Below are positions 50,211 through 58,647 of a DNA stretch of 59,458 nucleotides, piece after piece. Position numbers and translations under genes: made by a program. The notes below the pieces were generated by a model. It made no database searches and had not been told where the DNA came from. It was given only the letters and a program-made list of their open reading frames with translations. Each line of letters opens with the position of its first letter. Within the stretch, counting starts at the first letter, position 1. Origin of the DNA: Oscillospiraceae bacterium (lineage in GTDB: Bacteria > Bacillota > Clostridia > Oscillospirales > Ruminococcaceae); the NCBI GenBank assembly GCA_017848115.1, contig JAGAKZ010000044.1:1-59458 (forward strand). Direction: 5' to 3'.

Positions 50211-51071
50211 ATGAAAAGAAATAAATTTATTGTTCTTATGATGTCATGCATATTTGCATTGAGCGTTACTTCATGTTCCGGTGATAAAAATTCATCAACA
50301 ATCGAAGTAAACACAAATCCTGATACAACTGTTTCTGACGATGCAGAAAGCAAAAATAATGCCGGCGACAGCAGTGATGATGGTAGTAGCAATGCAAATG
50401 CGCAGACTACAGTTGCTTACCCGTCTCTCGTTGACGAAGACGGTAACTTTGTAACAGAAATAACAGTTACTGATGCAGCAGGTGCTACACAGACCGAATA
50501 CGTAATTGTAAATGACAGCAATGAAATAGTTACAGATAATGATGGTAACAATATAAAACCATCCGCTCCTGTTAAACCGACTGTTGAAGTTATGAATCCA
50601 ACATCAAAAGCTACAGCTCTCTGGATCGGCTCTTTTAATTCAAACTCTGAAACAGAAGATGACAAGTGGTTTGACCTTAAAGAGGACGGAGATTTTATGG
50701 CTATTACTTTCAAGGTAAAAGATAACTGTCCGGAAGGAAACTATAAAGTTACCCTCAATCCGACTGCAAGTTCTTTTTCCGATGAAAAATCAAAAAGTAT
50801 AACACCTGTTTACAGTTCAGGAACTATTTCTGTAGGTAATGCTCAGGCCAAAACAAATGCTCCGTCAACTTCGGGTACTCAGCTCTATATTACAGATAAA
50901 ACTGCTCAACCAGGTGAAACTGTAACAGTCAACATAGGCATAAATAACAATACAAAGGGTCTTCTTGGTTTTATTGTATGCTTTGACTATGATTCATCAG
51001 CACTTGAACTTGTAGATATCAAACCGGTAGGATTTATCAGTACTACAGGTGACTTTACATCAAGTCTCTGA
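50211..51071 (+). CDS. Lipoprotein with cohesin halves in reversed order (first)
   Basis: 286 aa from the ATG at 50211 after TATGGAGG. Signal and lipobox SVTSC are clear. A Thr/Asp linker region resembles that of the upstream protein. Then comes what looks like the C-terminal half of a cohesin (about 135-215: TALWIGSF, FMAITFKVKDNCPEGNYKV, ISVGNA), followed by what looks like the N-terminal half (about 223-286: LYITDKTAQPGETVTVNIG, GFIVCFDYDSSALELVDI), where the protein ends. There is no leftover coding sequence for a missing half downstream. See findings. It is 33 bp before the next gene of the same design. Confidence 0.75.
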   Translation: MKRNKFIVLMMSCIFALSVTSCSGDKNSSTIEVNTNPDTTVSDDAESKNNAGDSSDDGSSNANAQTTVAYPSLVDEDGNFVTEITVTDAAGATQTEYVIVNDSNEIVTDNDGNNIKPSAPVKPTVEVMNPTSKATALWIGSFNSNSETEDDKWFDLKEDGDFMAITFKVKDNCPEGNYKVTLNPTASSFSDEKSKSITPVYSSGTISVGNAQAKTNAPSTSGTQLYITDKTAQPGETVTVNIGINNNTKGLLGFIVCFDYDSSALELVDIKPVGFISTTGDFTSSL

Positions 51072-51104
51072 TAAACTTCATACAGGATTGCAGGATAATA
51101 AAAT

Positions 51105-52037
51105 ATGAAAAAAACAAACAGCAAATCTACTTTAGCAGCGGTTATAGCTATTATGGCATTATCACTTTTTGCCTGCAGTGATAAAAACAACAGCAAAGGC
51201 AAAAAAGTATCTGATACAAGTACAACTACAGTAACAAATCCGATAAGCGAAACAAAACAAAGCAAAAACACAACAACCTCTGCTACATCTCAGACAGATA
51301 CAGATACTGTGACAACAAAAACGGTTTCTGACAGCAATAGTACTTCTGTAACTACTACAAATACAGAAAAAACAAAAGATACAACATCATCAAATACTGC
51401 AATTTCTTCTGACAGTACTGATATCTCAACTACTGCGTCAAAGTCAACCGATGCTCCTGTCACAACTGTATCTTCTTCTGAAACAACAGTGACAACCGTA
51501 TCTACTACTATAACAGAAGCAACTCCTCCACCCGGGGTAGTAAACTCAAATGGTATACTCCTTACCTGGATATGCGCAAATAAGGAAAACTCTCTTCCGG
51601 GGAACGGCCAGCTTGCCGCTCTAACCTTCCGTATAAAAGAAAATGCTCCAAGCGGCGAATACTACATATCACTTGGTGCAAAAAACGGCGATAACAACAG
51701 CGCTTTTGCCAAATATAATGGAACACAAAAATATGCTGACTTTGATGGCGGAATAATCAGTGTTTCAACCGGATATGTTGCTGCCGATTATGATTATCAG
51801 GGAGTTGAAATATTTGCAAATCTTACAAATGCGCACGGCAATCCGGGCGACACTGTGACTATATACGCAGATATCTCAAACAACTTCGCAGGAGCAATAG
51901 GTGCATTTACACTAAAACTTGAATATGACTACAATGCTCTTGAAATAGTTTCCATAGAACAAGGAACAATATTTGACTATATAGAAAAAGGGACATTTGC
52001 CTCAAATATAGACAATGATCTCGGCGAAACCGACTGA
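51105..52037 (+). CDS. Lipoprotein with cohesin halves in reversed order (second)
   Basis: 310 aa. Signal with lipobox SLFACS, then about 110 residues of Thr/Ser-rich linker. The C-terminal-type cohesin half comes first (about 147-222: GILLTWICANKE, LAALTFRIKENAPSGEYYI, FDGGIISVS), followed by the N-terminal-type half (about 233-310: VEIFANLTNAHGNPGDTVT, GAFTLKLEYDYNALEIVSI), ending DNDLGETD. The layout matches the upstream protein but the sequences are diverged, so the arrangement is stable and not an assembly slip. It is followed by a terminator. Confidence 0.75.
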   Translation: MKKTNSKSTLAAVIAIMALSLFACSDKNNSKGKKVSDTSTTTVTNPISETKQSKNTTTSATSQTDTDTVTTKTVSDSNSTSVTTTNTEKTKDTTSSNTAISSDSTDISTTASKSTDAPVTTVSSSETTVTTVSTTITEATPPPGVVNSNGILLTWICANKENSLPGNGQLAALTFRIKENAPSGEYYISLGAKNGDNNSAFAKYNGTQKYADFDGGIISVSTGYVAADYDYQGVEIFANLTNAHGNPGDTVTIYADISNNFAGAIGAFTLKLEYDYNALEIVSIEQGTIFDYIEKGTFASNIDNDLGETD

Positions 52038-52096
52038 TTATCTGTGTAGAAAATTATTAACCTGAGAGCGTTATTTTAGTACAGTTTCACAACTAC

Positions 52097-52121
52097 AGAA
52101 GATTATTTATCTTCTTTTTTA
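52097..52121 (+). terminator. Terminator after the cohesin-like lipoprotein genes
   Basis: A 7-bp stem (52097-52103 with 52109-52115) followed by TTTTTT. Confidence 0.75.
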
Positions 52122-52216
52122 AAATGCAATCTGCGTTTTCACGTGATTTTGTGATTTCTCACAGACATAGGGCAATAAAAAAAATAATAATTTAACAACT
52201 TTTTTTTAAAACCCTC

Positions 52217-52245
52217 TTGAAATTATTCACGATTTAGTATAGAAT
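52217..52245 (+). promoter_or_regulatory. Promoter of gapA
   Basis: TTGAAA (52217-52222), 17-nt spacer, TAGAAT (52240-52245). Confidence 0.75.
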
Positions 52246-52293
52246 ATATACATAGACTTTTTTCTAACAATTATTTATGGAGGTATTTTAACT

Positions 52294-53325
52294 ATGTCAG
52301 TTAAAGTTGCAATCAATGGTTTTGGACGTATCGGACGTCTTGCATTCAGACAGATGTTCGGTGCAGAAGGATATGAGGTAGTAGCTATCAACGATCTTAC
52401 AGATCCTAAGATGCTCGCTAATCTTCTCAAATATGATACAGCACAGGGTGGTTACTGTGGTACAATCGGTGAAGGTCTTCACACAGTAGAAGCTGGTGAA
52501 AACTCAATCACAGTTGACGGCAAGAAGATCACAATCTACGCTAAGGCTAACGCTGCTGAACTCCCATGGGGCGAACTCGGTGTTGACGTTGTTCTTGAAT
52601 GTACAGGTTTCTACTGCTCAAAAGAAAAGTCACAGGCTCACATCAACGCAGGTGCTAAGAAGGTTGTTATCTCAGCTCCAGCTGGTAACGATCTCCCAAC
52701 AATCGTATACAGCGTAAACGAAAACACACTTACAAAGGAAGACAAGATCATTTCAGCTGCTTCATGCACAACAAACTGTCTTGCTCCTATGGCTAACGCT
52801 CTTAACAAGTACGCTCCAATCCAGAGCGGTATCATGAGCACAATCCACGCTTACACAGGCGACCAGATGATCCTCGACGGACCACACAGAAAGGGCGACC
52901 TCAGAAGAGCTAGAGCTGGTGCTGCTAACATCGTTCCAAACTCAACAGGTGCTGCTAAGGCTATCGGTCTTGTTATCCCAGAACTCAACGGCAAGCTCAT
53001 CGGTTCTGCACAGAGAGTTCCAGTTCCAACAGGTTCTACAACAATCCTTACAGCTGTAGTTAAGGGTACAGACGTTACTAAGGAAGGCATCAACGCTGCT
53101 ATGAAGGCTGCTGCTTCTGAATCATTCGGTTACAACGAAGACGAAATCGTTTCTTCAGACGTTATCGGTATGAGATACGGTTCACTCTTTGATGCTACAC
53201 AGACAATGGTATCAAAGGTTGCTGATGATCTTTACGAAGTTCAGGTTGTTTCATGGTATGACAACGAAAACTCATACACAAGCCAGATGGTTAGAACAAT
53301 CAAATATTTTGCTGAATTAGGCTAA
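52294..53325 (+). CDS. gapA: Type I glyceraldehyde-3-phosphate dehydrogenase
   Basis: 343 aa. Oxidises glyceraldehyde-3-phosphate to 1,3-bisphosphoglycerate with NAD. The NAD-binding start is [18 protein letters not shown], the catalytic Cys lies in [14 protein letters not shown], and the C-terminal [13 protein letters not shown] is diagnostic. Codon use is strongly biased (for example AAC, GGT, CTC, TTC), as expected for a highly expressed glycolytic gene. GGAGG precedes the start. Single-gene unit. Confidence 0.98.
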   Translation: MSVKVAINGFGRIGRLAFRQMFGAEGYEVVAINDLTDPKMLANLLKYDTAQGGYCGTIGEGLHTVEAGENSITVDGKKITIYAKANAAELPWGELGVDVVLECTGFYCSKEKSQAHINAGAKKVVISAPAGNDLPTIVYSVNENTLTKEDKIISAASCTTNCLAPMANALNKYAPIQSGIMSTIHAYTGDQMILDGPHRKGDLRRARAGAANIVPNSTGAAKAIGLVIPELNGKLIGSAQRVPVPTGSTTILTAVVKGTDVTKEGINAAMKAAASESFGYNEDEIVSSDVIGMRYGSLFDATQTMVSKVADDLYEVQVVSWYDNENSYTSQMVRTIKYFAELG

Positions 53326-53343
53326 TTTTGACGCTATATTTTT

Positions 53344-53392
53344 TCAACAAAGGGCTAGCTTAGCTAGTCCTTTGTTTGTTGAATATATCTTA
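53344..53392 (+). terminator. Hairpin terminator after gapA
   Basis: A long stem (about 14 bp with one wobble, AACAAAGG and CTAGC arms around TTA) extended outward by TTCAACAAA/TTTGTTGAA. The T-tract after it is short. Confidence 0.65.
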
Positions 53393-53455
53393 TGATAAAA
53401 AGGAAAAATGGGAAAAGATTTTTTTGGGAAAAATAAAAAAAGGAAGATTAAAAAA

Positions 53456-54544
53456 ATGAAAATGAAAAAAATAGTTGCTGCAAGTGCTGCAGCAGTTCTC
53501 GCATTCACAGGTGCTTTCTCTATGTCAGTATATGCTGCTGATACAGAAGATATCATCGTACTCGGTGACAGCATCGCTGAAGGTTACAAGGCAAACACAG
53601 GTTTTGCAAGCATAATCGATGCACTTGACGGTGCTTCTGTTACTAACAAGGGTCTTTTCGGTACTTCTTCTTCTGAACTCGCTGATTCAGTAAAGAACGT
53701 TGACTTTTCTAACGCTGATTCTGTAATCATTTCTGTTGGTGCTAACGACTACCTCGACATCCTCGTTGATGTATTTGATGATTACTATGTTAAGGGCGAC
53801 ACTGTTGCTGAGCTTAAAGAAAAGTTAAAAGCTGACTCTGCAAATGTTATCACAAAGCTTTCAAACGTAACAGCTGCTACAGATCCTGCTATCACAAATA
53901 TCACTAACACAGTAGCTACTATCAAGAGCGCTAATGCTGATGCTGATATCTATGTTCTTGATCTTTACAACCCATTTGAATCACTCGCTTCAGACGAAAC
54001 ACTCGGTATGGTAAGTTCATATGCCGGAAGCGTTATGAGCACATTCAACACAAAGCTCGGTATGATTGACGGTGTAGAAGTTATCAATGTAGCAGATGCA
54101 TTTACCGGTAAAATTCTTGATTTGACAAACTTCCCTGCTGATATCTCAAAGGTTACATCAAGAGAAGATGCTGACGTACATCCAAACGATGCAGGTCACA
54201 AGGTTATAGCTGACCTCATTATGGAAAAGATAGAACTTCCAAAAGCTGAAGTTACAACAACTACACCTGTAACAACAACAGAAGCTACAACAACTACTAC
54301 AGAAGCTACAACAGTTACAACAGTTACTACAACATTAGACACTACAACTGCAGCTACAACAACTACAAAAGCAGGTACAACAACTACTTCTGCAGCTACA
54401 ACTACAAAGGCTACAACAACTACTACAAAGGCTAAGACATCAAACAGCCCTGCTACTTCAGACAAGGGTGTTGGTGCAATTGCATTTGCAGGTGTAATGA
54501 GTATCGCTGCTATCTGTGCTACTGCATTCAAGAAAAAAGACTAA
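53456..54544 (+). CDS. Secreted SGNH/GDSL hydrolase with Thr-rich stalk and C-terminal anchor
   Basis: 362 aa from the ATG at 53456 (GGAAG upstream). A Sec signal peptide (KKIVAASAAAVLAFTGAF, cleavage near VYAAD) leads into an SGNH hydrolase domain with the nucleophile in IVLGDSIAEGY, the Asn/Gly block VGANDYLD, and the catalytic DxxH in ADVHPNDAGH. A stalk of about 75 residues is nearly all Thr with Ala, Val and Glu. The end is SPATSDKG, a hydrophobic helix and FKKKD, an arrangement like a sortase sorting signal with an atypical motif. It is probably an esterase displayed on the cell wall, acting on carbohydrate esters (inference). Codon use resembles gapA, suggesting high expression. Confidence 0.87.
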   Translation: MKMKKIVAASAAAVLAFTGAFSMSVYAADTEDIIVLGDSIAEGYKANTGFASIIDALDGASVTNKGLFGTSSSELADSVKNVDFSNADSVIISVGANDYLDILVDVFDDYYVKGDTVAELKEKLKADSANVITKLSNVTAATDPAITNITNTVATIKSANADADIYVLDLYNPFESLASDETLGMVSSYAGSVMSTFNTKLGMIDGVEVINVADAFTGKILDLTNFPADISKVTSREDADVHPNDAGHKVIADLIMEKIELPKAEVTTTTPVTTTEATTTTTEATTVTTVTTTLDTTTAATTTTKAGTTTTSAATTTKATTTTTKAKTSNSPATSDKGVGAIAFAGVMSIAAICATAFKKKD

Positions 54545-54568
54545 TTAAAATATCTCTTTGATTATATT

Positions 54569-54606
54569 AAAGGCTTAACCGAAAATTTATCGGTTAAGCC
54601 TTTTTC
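54569..54606. terminator. Bidirectional terminator between the SGNH hydrolase gene and topB
   Basis: A perfect 14-bp stem (54569-54582 with 54590-54603) with a 7-nt loop, T-rich on the plus side; on the minus strand it directly follows the topB stop. Confidence 0.9.
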
Positions 54607-54607
54607 T

Positions 54608-56743
54608 TTATCTTTTTTCAAAATCAAAAACTGCTTTTCCATCTTCAAGTTTTAAAAAAGCATCAAACGGTGTTCCTTTTTTTGAAATAAACCCATTTAT
54701 CTTGCCTGTTCTTCCCTCGGTAATTAGTTTTTGCACATTTGATACAGATATTATTCTTTTACATATGATTCCGTTTACTGAAAACTTACAGCCATTTTTA
54801 TAATTATCACAACCGTATCCGAACTTTGTACGTACTACATTCCCCTGACAAACAGGACATTTTCCAATGATATCGCCTATAAAACCGTACTCTGAATCAT
54901 CAAGGGCTGATTTTTCTCCTGAAAAGATATCTGTTATTTCCTTTATGGCCAGAGCTGTACTGTCTTCTACATTTATTTCTCCTCTGTACACTTTTTTAAG
55001 CGAACGTCCGAGTTCAGCAGTTTTATACTTATCCATTCCTATATGCATACCGCTGAGTGCTTCTATAAAGAATATTCCGTCGGGAAGTATAGTATATACG
55101 TCTTTTTTGAGAAGAATGTAATTGCTTTTACGTGCATTGTCTATTATCCCTGTACGTGTAGCTTCCGTACCAAGTTCCAGTCCTTCAAAAATTGCACGAT
55201 ATTCCTCTTCATCATTGCTGACATTTTCTTCGATATCCGCATTTTCTTTTTTTGCAGCTTTTTCTTCTTTAAAAGGATTTTTAAGATAGTTATTGAGTGT
55301 TTCTATTGTATAATGTTTTGGCGGAGAAGTTTCTTTTTCAACAGGTTTAAAATCTGTTGGTATTTTTTCTCCTTTTTCAAGAGGCGGAAGAAATTTATCT
55401 TTGAGATTGCTGTCATCATATTTTGTCCAGCCGGGTTCTGCTATGACATTTCCTCTGAGTATAAAGTCTTCCATACCACCGACATTTACAGTGATCTCAG
55501 TTTTGTTTACTATACACGGATTTGCGCAGAATACTGCTGCAAATCTTCTCATTATTGTTGCATACACCTTTAACTCATCGGGCGTAAGTTTTGATTTGTC
55601 AGGAATTTTATAAGTCGGTGTGAGTGCTGAGTGCGATTCTATCTTACTGTCATCAAAAACTGTCTTGTCATCTCTGAATTTTACCGGATAACCCATTTTT
55701 CCGACGCTTTCAAGTATCTTTTTTATTTTATCCTTTTCTGCTGTTGCAAGGTATTCTGAATTTGTACGGGGATATGTCACATAACCGTTTTCATAAAGTT
55801 TCTGGATTATTTCGAGGCTGTCGTGCATGGACATCTTGTATTTTTTTCCGAGGACATTCTGAAGTTTGGTAAGTGAGTATAATTTTCCGGGAGCAAGAGT
55901 CTGCTTACGGCGTTTGACTGATGTAACTATTGCTTCGGCATTGTTGTATTTATCTGCAAGAGCCTGCGCATCCGCAAGTTTATCCTTATCAAATTTCTGC
56001 TTGCTCTGGAGTACTATAGGCTTCCCCTCTTTTTCGGTATTGCTTACAATAGCATAATAAATATCGGGAACAAAATTTTTAATAGCCATATCACGCTCAT
56101 ATATTGCTTTTACAATAGGCACTATAACTCTTCCTACCCTCAGCAATGTTCCACTTTTTAGTGTTGCATATCTTGTCAGATTTACTCCATAGAGCCAGTC
56201 TATATACATTCTCGCAAATCCCTCATTTGCAAGGCAGTCATAGTCACTGTCATCTTTCATATCGGCAAGAGCTTTATTTATAGTTTCGGGTGTCTGATCG
56301 GGAAGCCAGAGACGTTTTATTCTTTTTACTATACGTGCACATTTTCCCATGAGAGCATTTTCGATACAGAGTCTTACTATGATCTCTCCTTCTCTGTCAG
56401 AGTCCCCGGCATTTACTATAGTATCTGTCTGCGGATCACAGCAAAGTTCCTGTATGATCTTAAACTGTTTCTCAACGCCCTTATCGGTGACTTTGTTTTT
56501 ATCTTTTTTCAGTTCAAAGTGATACTGCTGAGGAAAACACGGCAGATTTTTCATCGTCCAATAACGTTCGCCTTCTGGGAGCGGATTGTAGTGTTCGATA
56601 TCTGCAAGCGTAAAAAGATGACCGAACGCCCATGTTACTATATATTCTTCTCCCCTATAGTAACCGTCACACTTTTTCATATTTCCTATAGCAGATGTTA
56701 TATTTCTTGCCAGGCTTGGTTTTTCGGCTATTATAACTGTCAT
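54608..56743 (-). CDS. topB: DNA topoisomerase III
   Basis: 711-aa type IA topoisomerase. The TOPRIM domain begins VIIAEKPSLARNI and contains AGDSDREGEIIV; the catalytic Tyr is in GYVTYPRTNSEYL (about residue 330). Only one C-terminal zinc-ribbon-like segment is present (CPVCQGNV...GCDNYKNGCKF), followed by a short OB-like tail. It relaxes and decatenates DNA; the compact tail fits the TopB/Topo III class of Firmicutes and mobile elements. GAAAGG precedes the ATG. No conjugation genes are nearby, so chromosomal origin is more likely. Confidence 0.95.
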   Translation of the reverse strand: MTVIIAEKPSLARNITSAIGNMKKCDGYYRGEEYIVTWAFGHLFTLADIEHYNPLPEGERYWTMKNLPCFPQQYHFELKKDKNKVTDKGVEKQFKIIQELCCDPQTDTIVNAGDSDREGEIIVRLCIENALMGKCARIVKRIKRLWLPDQTPETINKALADMKDDSDYDCLANEGFARMYIDWLYGVNLTRYATLKSGTLLRVGRVIVPIVKAIYERDMAIKNFVPDIYYAIVSNTEKEGKPIVLQSKQKFDKDKLADAQALADKYNNAEAIVTSVKRRKQTLAPGKLYSLTKLQNVLGKKYKMSMHDSLEIIQKLYENGYVTYPRTNSEYLATAEKDKIKKILESVGKMGYPVKFRDDKTVFDDSKIESHSALTPTYKIPDKSKLTPDELKVYATIMRRFAAVFCANPCIVNKTEITVNVGGMEDFILRGNVIAEPGWTKYDDSNLKDKFLPPLEKGEKIPTDFKPVEKETSPPKHYTIETLNNYLKNPFKEEKAAKKENADIEENVSNDEEEYRAIFEGLELGTEATRTGIIDNARKSNYILLKKDVYTILPDGIFFIEALSGMHIGMDKYKTAELGRSLKKVYRGEINVEDSTALAIKEITDIFSGEKSALDDSEYGFIGDIIGKCPVCQGNVVRTKFGYGCDNYKNGCKFSVNGIICKRIISVSNVQKLITEGRTGKINGFISKKGTPFDAFLKLEDGKAVFDFEKR

Positions 56744-56769
56744 TTTCTCTTTCCTTTCGTATTTAATGC

Positions 56770-56800
56770 AAAAACACAGCCGTAAAGACTGCGTTTTTTT
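56770..56800 (-). terminator. Terminator of the 56803 gene
   Basis: On the minus strand an AAAACGCAG...CTGTGTTTT stem with one wobble is followed by TTGCATT, just before the topB ribosome site. The U-tract is short. Confidence 0.6.
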
Positions 56801-56802
56801 CT

Positions 56803-57285
56803 TTATACTATTATTTTAAAGAAATATCTTAGTTTAACATAATTCTTGACCAGTCCCCATTTTACATCGACACCGACATAATAAACTTCTTCTTCAAAAA
56901 GGGACATATCAAGAGTTTTGGTAGTTGATAAAAGTTCATAGTCACCGTTGTAGATACTATAAATTATTTCATCTTCACCGTCTATAAAATCACCTTCATA
57001 ACAAACAGCAACTTCTATCTGTTCCTCGCCCTCGGCTGCCTTTTCAGGTTTTCTTATTACAGTCAGATCATCAGCTATCTCCGAAAGAACAGGTTCTTCA
57101 AATGTTTCTATATCGTCTTCATAACGTTTTTCGATTTTTGTACCTTCAAGATCAAGCGTTACTCCACCGTAGGCTATTCTTACATCACCTACATTTTTCA
57201 GATCATCATTTCCTTTTCCAAGCAACGCCGCTATTCCCCATATAAATAGTACAGCAAAAATGAGGACAATTATGCCTTTTTTCAT
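56803..57285 (-). CDS. Small membrane-anchored protein of unknown function
   Basis: 160 aa. An N-terminal signal anchor (KKGIIVLIFAVLFIWGIAALL, residues 2-22) is followed by a roughly 135-residue extracytoplasmic beta-rich domain (LDLEGTKIEKRYEDDIETF and DGEDEIIYSIYNGDYELL). I recognise no family. GGAGG-type ribosome site upstream. It precedes topB on the same strand, but a terminator-like hairpin lies between them. Confidence 0.65.
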   Translation of the reverse strand: MKKGIIVLIFAVLFIWGIAALLGKGNDDLKNVGDVRIAYGGVTLDLEGTKIEKRYEDDIETFEEPVLSEIADDLTVIRKPEKAAEGEEQIEVAVCYEGDFIDGEDEIIYSIYNGDYELLSTTKTLDMSLFEEEVYYVGVDVKWGLVKNYVKLRYFFKIIV

Positions 57286-57420
57286 TATCTATTTTCCTCC
57301 GGATATATCATATATGTATTCTGTTATAGTCTGTGTAAAGGCTACATATATATTTTACTACAAAAAAGCTTAAAATTCAATATATCGGGGAAAAGTTTCA
57401 GAAAAGATATTGTGTTTGTA

Positions 57421-58224
57421 TTATCTCAAACTTCCAAGAATAGCGATCACTTCATCTTTTTCCTGCTGTGTCATCTCTCTGTCATCAACATATCCTACAA
57501 ATGAAATATGTCCGCCATAATAGAATGTATATTCTTCACTGAAATTAAGACAACTATATGTTTTCTTTCCTACCTCACTCTTCGGAAAAACAGCATAACA
57601 CGATGCTCCGTCTATATCTGTAAAATCAGAATCATACATCATATTCAGAGTACCTGTTATTTTTGAGTTGATAACCATAAACTCGCCTAATCCCGAATAA
57701 TCCTTTCCATTGACAACAGACGGAACAAACTGAGAAGGTGCTATAGATTTATCTTCTATTCTGTTCATGCTCACACGACTGCCAACAAATCTAAAATCCT
57801 TGCCAAAATCATAATGACTATATTTTATAGTTACACCATTTTCATTTTCGAGCGTTACAAATTCTCCGTGTCCTTTGGTCAATGTTTTATCTGTAATTTT
57901 CCAGTTATCAGGATAATCAAATCTGAAAGTAGGATATGAATTCTGCTTCAATGAACCATACTCTGTAGAATATTCATTGTAGTGAACAGCAGGAGTCTGA
58001 CTTTCACTTTTGGCAAGCTCATTTCTCTTAATACGTATAAAATCAAAAACATTTACCTTATTGTCCTTGTTAAAGTCAAGATCACTGTTGTATTCTTCTT
58101 TGTTTAATATAATACGTTTTATATCAGACCACGAATAACTTTCATTTGCCGATAAAGAGGTACTACCCAAACTGGCAATAATACCTGCAACCAAAACAGC
58201 ACAAATTGAAAATCTTTTCTTCAT
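57421..58224 (-). CDS. Secreted protein with an N-terminal dockerin-like motif
   Basis: 267 aa. A signal peptide (residues 1-26, cleavage near SLSANES) is followed at once by a dockerin-like module (about 30-70). One complete calcium loop is present, D50-F-N52-K-D54-N-K-V-N58-V-F-D61, followed by the helix FIRIKRNEL. The first duplicated repeat keeps its helix (SDIKRIILNKEEY) but not the calcium loop. Dockerins bind cohesins, and they are usually C-terminal and double. The remaining 190 residues form a globular domain resembling lipoprotein/PsbP-like stress proteins (DYPDNWKITDKT, GGHISFVGYV). Own promoter. Confidence 0.75.
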   Translation of the reverse strand: MKKRFSICAVLVAGIIASLGSTSLSANESYSWSDIKRIILNKEEYNSDLDFNKDNKVNVFDFIRIKRNELAKSESQTPAVHYNEYSTEYGSLKQNSYPTFRFDYPDNWKITDKTLTKGHGEFVTLENENGVTIKYSHYDFGKDFRFVGSRVSMNRIEDKSIAPSQFVPSVVNGKDYSGLGEFMVINSKITGTLNMMYDSDFTDIDGASCYAVFPKSEVGKKTYSCLNFSEEYTFYYGGHISFVGYVDDREMTQQEKDEVIAILGSLR

Positions 58225-58336
58225 TTAATAACCACTCCCTAAAAATATCAAAAAAATAAAGACAATGACTAAAAATAAGTTGTATTTGAACTACTAATCG
58301 CAAATATGATAAATGTGTCATCGTCATATGAATAAA

Positions 58337-58365
58337 AGTATACACCATTTTGAAACTATTTTCAA
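58337..58365 (-). promoter_or_regulatory. Promoter of the dockerin-motif gene
   Basis: Minus-strand TTGAAA (complement of 58360-58365), 17-nt spacer, TATACT (complement of 58337-58342), TG extended -10. Confidence 0.65.
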
Positions 58366-58569
58366 TAAGTTGGAGAAATTTAATTTGCAGTTAATTGGTG
58401 TGTGAAACAGAGTTTGTATGCGGTACATCTGATAAATATACAACTAAACAACAAAAATATTAACAGATTTATTTCACATCGTTTTATACATTTTTTTCTA
58501 TAGGAGTGCAGGAAAACTATGAATATGTTATAATCTTTTAAGATTTAAAGTAAATTGATAAATATTACC
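58366..58569. other. Gene-free AT-rich spacer between divergent genes
   Basis: The 58225-58647 interval holds only the two divergent promoters. Between them I see no open frame with a ribosome site, no RNA fold and no repeat. Confidence 0.5.
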
Positions 58570-58598
58570 TTGAAATTTGTAAAAAAATAGTGTATAAT
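58570..58598 (+). promoter_or_regulatory. Promoter of the cohesin-like scaffold gene
   Basis: TTGAAA (58570-58575), 17-nt spacer, TATAAT (58593-58598), TG extended -10. The leader is about 45 nt. Confidence 0.75.
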
Positions 58599-58647
58599 TA
58601 AAGTGTTTATTTGTTAAAAGTAAAACATGCAAAGGAGATATTTGAGT

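Noticed and set aside
54196-54531. 111-codon antisense frame rich in Val
   Set aside because: It is the complement of the Thr-rich stalk of the SGNH hydrolase.
54608-56743. Integrative conjugative element marked by topB
   Set aside because: No relaxase, type IV secretion, integrase or attachment repeats were found around topB.
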